Assembly (NCBI RefSeq): GCF_040954835.1
Contig: NC_090703.1
Coordinates: forward strand, 6,319,001-6,383,000
From: Lepisosteus oculatus
Lineage: Eukaryota; Chordata; Actinopteri; Semionotiformes; Lepisosteidae
Direction of reading: 5' to 3'
Length of the DNA: 64,000 nt
Under the pieces are notes generated by a model that did no database searches, had not been told where the DNA came from, and was given only the letters and a program-made list of their open reading frames with translations. Position 1 is the first letter of the stretch. Every line of letters begins with the position of its first letter. Of this stretch, positions 12,846 to 23,900 are shown piece after piece. Position numbers and translations under genes: made by a program.

Positions 12846-14548
12846 TCTCTAGCCAAAGGAATCAGTCTGGCTTGTGATTAAGGTCAGCAGTTTTCACCAC
12901 ATCGCTGGGATCTTCCTTGAGAAAAATGTTACCTCATTATTACCAAACGTAGTGTTGAACTCTCACATGTGGTTTGGAAACCCATGACTGGGACTAAGGA
13001 CTGTTTTTGACTCTCTTTCTCACACTGTTTGAATGTATTCCTATATTTAGGAGAAGATCATCTGAACCGAGGAATGTCTTTTTAAAAAAAACTTTATATA
13101 TTTCTATAACAATGTAGTAATATTCCTAAATCAATTGTCTGCTGATGTTTTATAAGATATCAATTGATTTTTTTCACAAAAGAAAGGCAGCTGATTAACC
13201 ACCCTTTGAGAATATGAAGCTGCTCTTGACTGAGTAAGTAGTTCCTATGACTGTGAAGGAGTCAATTTAAGTCATTAGAAGATCTTAAAACATGCAAATT
13301 GATCACAACTGTCTGTAACGGGTGCAGTAAGAAATTGGTGTCCCTCAAAAATACTTGGAGATATAAATGCACATTTCGTTTAAAATCCTAATTTTTATGA
13401 ATAACTGCTCTGAACTTTTGAAGTATGTGCTTATAAAACTGAATATGCAGTAGGGTGAGATTTTAACAATTATATAAATTTGATCACACTTAAAATTGTG
13501 ATATGTACTGTACAGTTCTAGGTTCATAACCAGGATGTTTCACATATTGTAACTGGAGTCGGTATAATGGTTTTAGATTTCTTCTGGAAGGGACATGAAA
13601 TCAATGTTCTGCAATCATGTATTAGATTCATATTTTGATTAATCGAAATCCACCGTCCACCTTGTTTATTAAACATAAAAGAAAACCAGACATTTTAAGC
13701 ATTTGAATTATCCTTTGTATCTAGTAGATTTTTGTAATTTCTCTATATTTACAGGTTTGGTAAAGTGAAGTATAAAACAAAGTGGTGTTTAAAGGCTTCA
13801 GTACCTAAGAAATCTAGATTTAAATCAGAGTCATGCTTTCCTCTTCTAAACCCGATATTAAACAATTTGGCTTCCATCATAGCCTCAAGGTTTACAGTTT
13901 TCTTCCCAAATGCAATTTATGTACAGTAATGTTGTCAGTTGAAGAATGCTTGTTATATTCTCGCCTCAAGGTATGCAAAAGAAATGTGAACATTCCTTTA
14001 TAATTAGTTAACCTATACAGTATGCAGCTTTACAAGTGGCGAGCCACTGTTACACTTTGAGGTCAAACATTACACAGCCCATCTTGCGATAGGGTTATTC
14101 TTGCCAGCTACTATTATATTGTCAATGTTATACGAGTCCAATTTGTTATAGAGTGGTGTACTTTAAAGACAGAAATCTGAATCGAGACGTGCTGATTGCT
14201 TTGCCATGGTTTGGAAGAACAATTTCCCAGGCATCAAGGATTTCACTTCCTTTTACGCGGCAGGTGGATACTCAGCACACAGTGACAAACTGCCCAAGAC
14301 ATTTCTTGCATCGCTGGCCCTAACCCTTTATCCTCACACGTTTGTCCAAATTTGCTACGAATTTGAAATTTGCAGGGAGTGCAAGGGACTAAGAGGAAAT
14401 GGCATTGAGTGAACACGAACAGTCACGGCCGATCCAAGGGCCTTTCGTACTTTGCAGCGATTCGTCCGTCAGGTGCTGAAAATTTTGCATTGGTCCAGAT
14501 TCCCGTGGGGCTGTCCGTCAGTGGCCCCTGCGCCCTCAAGGTGAGCAG
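12846..14548. other. Convergent intergenic region with the 3' UTRs of both genes
   Basis: This AT-rich stretch separates the stop codon of the phospholipase (12845, plus strand) from the stop codon of SPTBN5 (14549, minus strand). It should contain both 3' UTRs. No third gene is visible. The only canonical AATAAA I find for the minus strand and the first ATTAAA for the plus strand fall in the same few bases near 13665-13673. A second plus-strand ATTAAA lies at 13857-13862. Confidence 0.6.
13665..13673. promoter_or_regulatory. Overlapping polyadenylation hexamers for both convergent genes
   Basis: TTTATTAAA reads ATTAAA on the plus strand (13668-13673) and AATAAA on the minus strand (13670-13665). 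Use of both would give 3' UTRs of roughly 0.85 kb for PLA2G4 and 0.9 kb for SPTBN5, ending back to back. The hexamers are seen directly; their use is inferred. Confidence 0.45.
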
Positions 14549-14964
14549 TCACTTCTTGAAGAGCTTTCTGAAGACATTCTTCTCTTTCTTTTGCTTCTCC
14601 TTGGTGCCGCCCTCCGCCGTGTTGCAGGAAAGGCTCCTCTGTGCAGGAGTCGCAGAGGACTGGGGTTGGCGCTCTGCGATGGAGACACACACACACTGTC
14701 AGACGTGGCTTGGGCGGAGCTCTGGGAGGAGCCGCCTGGAGGGCCTCCTGACTTGGTGTTCACAAGGGCAGCCATGCAATGTACAGGAAGGTGTCAGTGC
14801 AGAATGGCGCCGGGTACCTGAAAGGCTGTGCGCTCTGTCCGGAAAGCCCTTCAGCTCCCCTCCCGCGGGGTAGTGGTGCACGTTGTAGTAGGTATGGGGG
14901 GGCTTGGGGGGAGGTTCCGTCTCCACTGCAACTTCGGCACCGTCACTGGATCCCTTCTCTTCTC
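14549..14964 (-). CDS. SPTBN5: SPTBN5 exons 67-68: C-terminal tail and stop
   Basis: Exon 14818-14964 encodes [20 protein letters not shown] and then [15 protein letters not shown]; exon 14549-14673 (acceptor tccatcgcag) encodes a Ser/Gln-rich piece and ends [17 protein letters not shown] before TGA. Conventional long-form beta spectrins end in a similar basic cluster (…KRFSLFGKKK in beta-II), which supports this as the true terminus. The human beta-V C terminus as I recall it is shorter and lacks this ending. Confidence 0.82.
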
Positions 14965-17900
14965 CTGCGCCAGAATCAAATTGATTACCATCAGCTCTAT
15001 CGATTATTAGGAGATTTATAGTTATTTTTTTTCACCTCATGATATGTACGGTTCTTCATAGTTTTAAAGATATTTTTCATCTTTTTAGCCACTCATGACT
15101 TAGGGGTGCTCTAAGGGCATGCTCTGCGATGAGGTGTGGGGATAGTGGTGCTAATGTTTTTCACCTTGCAGAAAGAGCTCTTTGCAATTAACTTGTTTTA
15201 ATCGCCAGGCAGGAACAAACCCACTTCTCCTAGACTTTACAGGACCCGTTCACTGTAGCTAAGCTACTGCTCCTGTCATAAAGTAGCCCGTGTTACACCC
15301 TACTCCAGGGAAATGCTGCAGTCCCCAGTACAGCACCTAACCTCTGACCCCAGAGTGGCTGAAGGAGACAGGTGGGCTCTGGGCCTGTTGAAGGCACACC
15401 GGGCAGAGGCTGACCTGCTCTGGAAAGCGGGGGACTGGGAGCTCTCCTCTTTGTGGGTCCCTCCACAGACTCAGCGAGGATGAGATCTTCATTACCTACA
15501 TCTGCAACAAAACGTCTGAGGTTAAAGGGATTCCATCCCGCAAGCTCAAATAACTTGCTTTCGTTCTTCCCATCCAAAACGAAGGAGGCTCTGACGAGGA
15601 ATATCCCATTCAGTAACAGCATCCTCCTCTCCTGAAAATGCTGAGGGTTTACGAAATCAAACCGATCAGGGTATTCTCACCAGTTAATTTTATTCAGTGT
15701 AATTTGGACCAACTATCTGAGCCAAGATGCCGCTGGAACAACTTCAGCAAGTCTCCTGGTCTACCGATTCAGGATGTTTTGAGAGCTGTGAGGTCTGTCA
15801 GTCTCGTGGGGCATTTGCTGAATTTCCAGCCGTGGATTCCTGGTGCCAGCACTGAGCCTACCTGTGCCCAGAGGCTCCTGGAACGGGGGGGTTTCAGCAG
15901 ACGCCGTCTCCGGTGTTGGGGTTGTGGTGCCAGTCTCTGAGTCTGGCTGCCCGCCAGCAGGAGGGTCTGAGGGCTCGGCCAGCTGCTTCATTTTAAAAGA
16001 CGGGGTTCTCCTATCAGGCCAGACATACATGTAGAAATTACATTACTGTAAAAGTAACGTGGGATGTATACATATATTATCTGAAAAAATGGTTCTGGAA
16101 ACATAAAATAACAATGCAGGGCATTTAACATCAAAATCAGCAATAACATAGACTAGTGCAATGGCTCTCTTCCTCTCCCTTATCTTCTGGTACAGGTATG
16201 CCAGTCTTTCAAAGCTCTTTGTGCTGATATGCACTTATTATCTGGTATACTTCTAAACTGTTTGAATGACTTAAACTTCCCTCTGCAGGATAAAGACAAT
16301 ACTCAGCATCAGGTCAGGTGAGCATCCATGATTTCCCTTGCTGGAACGAATAGCTTGGAAGTGACATAAGAGGCAAAGGCACGCTGGAAAACGCACGTCA
16401 GAGAGCCCTGTGGAGGGCAAGGCAGTCATACCGGGGCAGGATGTCCTTGCTGCTGCTGGGTCTCTCTGCAGCAGCGCCGGGGCCTGGTCCCCTGGAGGCA
16501 CGCTCTCCTGCCGCAGGGCGGGGACGCGGGAGGGGAGCCCTGCAGGGGGCGCAAGAGAGCTCAGGCATGAGGCCGCCGGGGCGGCCGGCGCTCTCAACAA
16601 GTACAAACAGGAGAAACGGCGATACACATCTCTGAGTTTGCATTGTGTGCAAAGACTTGAGGTCATACCGCAGTGTTGTCAGACGAGTTATGCTTTAGCA
16701 TTCTACAAGAAACAAGCCTTTCCAACCTGGGGCTTGTGTTTCTCAAACTCTCTGGATCAGCACTTTTCATCTCCCTTTGCATGTGGCGTGAGGCAACTGT
16801 TGTTGTTTTTTAAACAAACACTTTAAATGGAGAAACAATCCTGTTTTGAATGTTGCTAACATTCCTGCCATCAACCATCTCTGGTTAATTTTTTTATCCT
16901 AGGTTTGCTGGTTCAGAAAGAAACATGCAGCCTGGTTGTAAAAACAAATAATCATTTTCGTCTTTTCCCACAATTCCACTATGAGGAATTCAACCTGGGA
17001 AAATTCTCCTTTTCCCTTATCTCTTAAAAGCAGTGGAATAGATGATAAACAACACTGCCTCTGAACAGAACCACTCACATTACCTGTTTATACTGTACCC
17101 TCATTTTACTCAGTAATGTTTATTTTTATATAGATTATATAGATGCAGATAGGTTTCAAGCAAGCCTTAAACTGCAGCCATTTAAGTACTTCAAACAAAT
17201 ATGTGAAAACCACAACTGGGTAAAATATCACTCTACCATTTTTCAAAAGAGAATTTAATATACAATAAAGGAACAAGTAATAGGTTTATTACAGCTACCC
17301 ACCCAAATTAATATACAGTATATGGATCAACACTAGATCAGGACTGTGGACAACTGTTTTCATATGAAAATACAGCATGTGTAAATTCTACAAATGCAAA
17401 CAATAAAGCAATGCATAAAATAGTAGCAACTCACTCTGAAATGTTTAAACTTTAGTGCGGAAGCAAAACCAAATCAAAGATTTCTCCCTCTTACAGCAGC
17501 CTGCTATAATCTGACTCCTCATGTAATACATTAGATGTTCAGAAATTCATTTAGACGTGTAGGTTCTCAATAGGCCCTGTAATCACTGTTACAATGAATC
17601 ACTAATGAATCACTAATAACTTTCTCATTAAACACAAATTGGCTTTGAGCTGGTTTATTTTTATCCTTTGGTCGTTGCATAGTTATACATCAAAGCTGGT
17701 ACTTGAGCCCAGCCCTACAGAGCACGTGAACCAACTCCTCACCTGTGCAGTGTCAGGCCAGTAGGCGATGTGGGCGACTGTGATCCATTGACATTGCCGT
17801 GGGAGCTGTAGGTAACAGGACCGGCCTCAGAGTTGGCACTCCGCTGCAGTCTCTCGACCCAGCACTGCAGCACCTCCTGGCTGGGAGCTGAGAAGAGGTA

Positions 17901-20900
17901 CTGACTGCTGTCACTCAGCCTGGAGGACAAGGACACGACAAGCTTTCTTAAGAAGAATACACAGCTCTGCCTAAAAGGCAATCTTCTTTCTATTGCACCT
18001 GAGCTCTGAAATGCCTAGTTGATCCCAGGTTTATTAAAATCTGGTAGACAGGGAGTCCTATCACAAAATTAATCTTACTGGGGCTCCCAATTGGTTCAGT
18101 TTGCTAGGGTGCTTTCTAAAGTGCAGACAGGGCTCATTGACTAAGGCAGTTTAACCTGGAACACATCAGGAGTCGACTGCAACCAGGACTCTCCAACCAG
18201 CAGAGCTCTACTTATGGAGTGCTAGTGTACTCAGAGTAGGATAGGATTAGTTTGCCCAGGCTCTTGACCCCTGGTGTTACTGGTGTGGCGTGACCCCTGC
18301 GGCATCGTTGTGCAGAGACACACCTCTCCAACAATCAACACTAAACCCCCACTTGGGGCTGCATAGCCAGTGACATGTTTATGGGTGGGTGGGGCAGAGG
18401 AGTCTGCCTAAATGTGATCATCACTCCCCTGTGTGTGGTTGCAGGGTTCAGAGCTGAGAGCCAAGACAACAAACATAAAATAGTCACATGCTCATACTAC
18501 TGGGTCCAGGGTATGGATGTAATTTGAGGGCAATGGGTGCTATTTTAAATATTAGTAAAGGTCTTAAGACACAGACATCCAGTAAAATGGTACAAAAAAG
18601 TCTAACTATAGGTAACAAAATATGAAGAATATTTAAATATCTTTAATGCTCGGAAAGCACACTTTTATTCATTGAAGAACTATGTGGGGTAAGATGTCAT
18701 AATGTACGTAAAAGAAACAAGAAGTTTGTTATACATATGATTTTAATGGAACTTTGTGGTTAATTATACTGTGCTTTTTTTCTATAAATCGAGCAGGAAG
18801 CCTTCCGTGATCAAAATAATGTATTTCAAGGTACCCTCAATGTAAATTGCTAATATTCACTGTTGATGAGCAATATAAGAGTTGTAAGAATTTAAAATCT
18901 TGTGTAACCAATTAGGTGAGTAAAATGTGCATTCTAGAGAAATGAGATCAGATTCTACTGTATGGCATGCTTTATTTTTATTATGCCTTAAATTATTCGA
19001 CTCACGTCAGTCTGAAGACATAGTCCTTCTTCTTGTGGTTTGGAATAACATCACAAACTGCTCCCACAGTGCAAATAGGAGGCAAGCTCGAAGACTCCTG
19101 AAACCAGAAGAACAAGCTTAATGAAAACCTCTGAAATACTGGAACCCAAACACCTTCTGCAACCGGCTGCAAAATGAGAGCTGTCCAGCCTGTCGTTCTG
19201 AGCCTTACCGTGGTCGCTTCTTCCAGGTCTCTGTACAAGATCAGGGTGTCTGCGTCCAGGACAGTGTAGAAAAAGCCCCATGGAAGAGCAGAGGTCTGTG
19301 AACACAAGAGCATCAGCTGATGAACAAGACATTCGTAACTGCTCACTGTAAATGTAGTGTATTTCATATTGGGTACCAACTTTCACTCATGGCACAAAGG
19401 AATTATATTTCTTCTACTAATCATATGTGCACTTCACTGTTTTTTTTTTCAGCATTGTTCTAATAGCTCCTGCAAAGCACTGATTGGTTATTTGATAAGT
19501 TCAATGCCTGTGTTCTTATGATCGGAATTTAGCATTTTTAATTCACCTGGAGACAGAGAACATATACAAGAGAGACTTGGCTCTTTTTTCCGCTTCTGCA
19601 GCTCTTACCTTATTCCCATCAGCAAGAAGTTTCTGTTTGACCTCCAGGGGTCCCTCCAGCTGGGCAATGTCACTGTCCTGCTGTAAGTAGTGAAACATTA
19701 ACATGTTTTAAAGGACGCAGTCGACCCTCCTCTCCTTGAAAATAAATCACAACCCCTCTAACATTTAAAGGGCATTTCACTGCAGTTTATGTGGCTCATA
19801 AGTGCTACCATTACAAACCGAAAGGCAATTCTGATTTTGGGCCTCAGATGTGCTCTCGCTACACAAGAGCCGCCCAAGTGACACATGAAGGCCGTCTCTC
19901 ACTCTCACCTCTGATTGCGGAGCCTTGACTTTGGGTGGCTCCTCTCCTCTTCCGTCCAGAGCCCTGGGGCGACGAGGCAGCGGAGGCGGAGCCGGGGAAG
20001 GGGATTCTGGGGGTCCTCCTCCCGGAGAGGGAGAATGGGGCGGAGGAGGGCCGAGGCCTGCCGTGGATGGCAGGGCAGAGCGTCGCGTGGCACCGGGATG
20101 AGACGGCAGTCCGGGCGCTGGGGGCGGGGAGGAGAACGAGCGAGCGAGGACATGCACGGGAGAGGTGGGGGTTCCGGGGTTTGCTGGCGGGGAAACGGGG
20201 GACTGCGGCACCGCCGGTTTGGGAGGGAGAGGGGGTTTTTGAGGGGAGGTCGGGGAGGGGTCTTTCACAGCGTGGAGCCCCAGCGGCCTGGGGGGGAGAG
20301 AGGGGGGGGTGGCCTCCGCGGGAGACCTCAGGGAGCGCCGGACGGGAGACACGACGGTGTCTGTGTGGCTGGATCTCGGGGGCTGACTGCGGGGAGGCGG
20401 CAGAGAGGGCAGCTTGGGCGTGGGAGACTTGGTGGGTCCTGCAGGGCGTCGGTCCGACAGCTTCCTCCGCAGAGAGGTGACCCTGGTGGGCTTCGAACCC
20501 TCGCCCTCCTGGCCCTGGAGCTGCTGCAGCCTCTGCTCCTTCTGTGGAAAAGCATGGGGGGGCCACACAACAAGCTTACAATTACAATATTTTGTCAATA
20601 AGCAAACTGCAGGTTAGTGTTCATTTACATTTTCCCAACAAATGTCTACTGAGCACTGACTCAGAAACACTATATTATTAGGAACCATTGCATCAAGAGC
20701 ATTTAAGGATAAAACATAACTATTTTTTTTAATTGGAATATTTGACCAGACAAACAAAAGGATAAACTGTTGCTTACAACATGAACATGACAACATAGAA
20801 AATTACCCATTACGACAACACGGCATTTTGGTAGAGCAATCGAAGCAAAGACCTTGCCTTGTCAAGGGTACAACAGCAATGTCTCAGCTGGGATATGAAC

Positions 20901-23900
20901 CCAAAAGATTCCAGTAATGAGCCAGGAACCCTGATCACGACTCCACACTGTTGCACATTGTTAGTGACATTTTCGAGCAGTTCTCTATAATTACTAATAA
21001 AATGCACTAATAGGTCAGGTTGGGAGCTGTGTCAGCATGCGTGGGCTGCAAATAAACAAGTAATAGGTTTATTCCATGCTGAAAAGAGAAGAAAGGAAAT
21101 ACAACATTTCGGCTGTGGAGCCTTCTTCCGGTGTGAAGAAGACACCTTACACCTGAAGAAGGCTCCACAGCTGAAACGTGTTTTTTCTTTTGTTCTCTTT
21201 TCAGCATGGAATAGACCTTTAAATGCACTAATATACTGCATATTCTGAATTCTGCTGATAGTTTAAAGATGGGAAACTGAAGATTTTGTGTAGTCTTGCT
21301 TTTGTGCACATCACTCTCTGTACTTCTGTCTCACAGAACTGCACCCCTCCCAGTTCTCACCTTGGTCCTCTTCTCCTCTAACTGCTTGAATCTCTCCTCC
21401 TGCGCAGTCAGCATGGTCTCCAGGTCCTCCTGTCTCTTCATCAGCTCCAGGACGTCAGGCACCGAGTCCTGTGAAGAGAAACATCCCTCTGAAGCCAAAG
21501 ACTATCAAGGGTTGTTTGTGTGATTCCAGTATTCAAGATCCTCAAAGGCACTGGCCAAGTTGATGACCCAGCAGACTTCAGCAGAATCAATACACTGTAA
21601 ATGTAGTTTTTAGTTCTTTAAAATGATTTAAGTTTAATTCAAGGGTCATGTAACTGTACAAGGAATTAGAAAAATAACACTGACCTATGCACAAATGCAG
21701 CTATATAAGACTATGACATGTTTCATTGATGTTTCCCAGCCTATGGGATAAAATAAAAGTGCAGCTCGTGTCATTATGCCCGTCCAGCGCCAGAGCGGCC
21801 CGGGCCCCAGCTCACCCCGTAGACGTCGGCGCTCAGCGCGGCCTCGTGGGCGTTCAGCCACCGCTCGGCCTGCTCCAGCCCCCGGCGCAGCTGCTCCACC
21901 TCCAGCTCCTCGTCGTACAGCCTCTGCCGCTCCCTCCGGCCCTGCCCCAGCCTCTCCTCCAGCTCCTCCAGCTCCGCCAGCTTCTCCTCCACCTGCAGGA
22001 CAGGGCAGGGGAGAGGGAGCCCACTCTCAGTGCCTGTACCAGGAGGAGCTGGGCCTCCTCCTCCTCACTGTATCACAGTGTGAGGGTGATCGAAGCAGCG
22101 CTCGGCCCCTCTGCTCCGGAGAGACCAATCTCTGAATGGAACTGTTTTTTTCAGACAGGGCACTAGCAACAAAGAAGAAAACAAGGGGAGAGTTTTCCCC
22201 CATTTCCCTATCAATTCAAGCCCTGGTTGCAGAGAACCAGAGGTACTGTCACATAAAATAAGGATGCTCTACCCAGCTGGCTTATCTGGGCTTTATATCA
22301 TGGTGTACTCTTCTAAAGCATATTCATTATCATTCCATATTGTAACTGATCGCCAAGGGAGTCTTGGTATCCTCTGCATCGAGGAGTCTTTTTTGTTTTC
22401 TCCTTAGGCAGTAATTCTAGTTCGGTGTTACCTCCTCACTCATGAAGTTCCCACTTTCGATGAGGCGGCGTCCTTCCTCCTTCACGGCCTGTGATTTGTC
22501 AAGCTGCCTGTCAATCTCGCGGTGGTGCTCCTCGTGTCTCTTCAGGTGCTGCTCGACGTCCCCGCCTTCCCCGCTAAGCCCCTCCCCCTGCACCAGCGAC
22601 AGGCTCTCCTTCAGCCAGGCTCTGCACAGCAACACAAGAGCTCCTGAGACACAGACTCGGCCGGCATCGATCTCAAAAAGCGAATATATTCAATAAAGCA
22701 TCCGGCAACTAATGTTTAATTAAGGAGTAAAAACTGATATCTAATTATTCTTAACCCCACATTGAGGCAAACTGTGTTGCTTTAGTACTCATCAAGTACT
22801 CAACAATCCCTTTTCTCTTTAAAAACTGTACATTTTTAATCCAAGAGCTTAATAGTAAAAGGTGCAAGTAGACTTGTTTCTTGTAGAGGAACAAAGGTCC
22901 AAATATATATATATAACATTTATTTATATGATGTTAAATTACCAGGAAACCAGCCTATACAGTATGGACAGCCCCAAAGACAGCTGTAACTGTATGAACC
23001 CCGATTTTTTGTTGTGTGCAAACCCAAGAAGACTTACACTAGCTCCCTCCAGTCAATGAAGTATCTCTGCGCAGTCTCGGCTTGGCCCAGTCTCTCTCTC
23101 CGCACGCTGGCTTTCCTCTGCAGGCTCTGCCAGGCCTCTTCCACCTCCTCCAGCCTCTCCTCCAAGCTGTCCCTCACCTGAGGATACCTGTGGCCCAGCA
23201 CAGCCCCCTTCTCTCTCGTCCGGGACACTTCCTCCCCGATAGCGGCGAGGTCCCTCTGCAACAGCACCCTGGGAGTTACTAACCGTACCTCGTGTCCTCA
23301 GCTTCAGACACTCAGTCACCAAACGCTCATTATTCCTCCTGACCCTGCACTTGTTCAGTAGGCCTTTGAACCTGTTCTAGATCTAAAGTCTAATTCTTTA
23401 AGATACTCTGTTGAGTTCGGAGGAGTTGACAATGTCGGGGGGGTGACACAAATTGCTCAGCCTATATTAACAAGCAACCCTCATCAATATTTCTTGCATC
23501 ACACAACACACAAGATTGAATCTAGAGTCATATGCATGAGTCTCCCTCCGCTAGGACACACCTCCAGAGCTCTCCACAAGAAAGGCGGGCTCTGCAAATT
23601 CGCTCTAATGAGGAAATTCCCCCAGCAAACAGTTCAAGAGTCAGTGCCTTTTGCAGAGTCAGATCCATTGCACTGGAATTGTTTCACCCATCCTGCAGCT
23701 GCAGGTTTCTCTGAATATTTTGTGCCCTTCTTACATGTACATCATTAACAGTCCCATGCCTCAGAACTCACCTAACCTCTGCACTCTGCACTTTAAACTT
23801 GATTACCACATATTTATTTTCCTGTGTATTTATTGTCCTTTATTGATTGGGGTATGTTTTTTTGCTTCATTGTACTGTCTTTATGTATTATTATTATTAT

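Noticed and set aside
14409..14873. Plus-strand open frame of 154 codons
   Set aside because: It is antisense to the last SPTBN5 exons, with no recognisable protein features and no splice context.
15502..15622. Extension of the minus-strand frame upstream of exon 66b
   Set aside because: A good acceptor (near 15623) exists, but the continuous frame does not fit the phases needed on both sides; only the shorter 15415-15501 exon does.
19859..20601. Open frames of 181-235 codons overlapping the proline-rich exon in other frames and on the plus strand
   Set aside because: The G+C-rich exon suppresses stop codons. Only the minus-strand phase-0 frame has splice sites that join to the rod and the PH domain.
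21726..22166. Plus-strand open frames of 119 and 146 codons
   Set aside because: Antisense shadows of the G+C-rich SPTBN5 exon 21816-21992.
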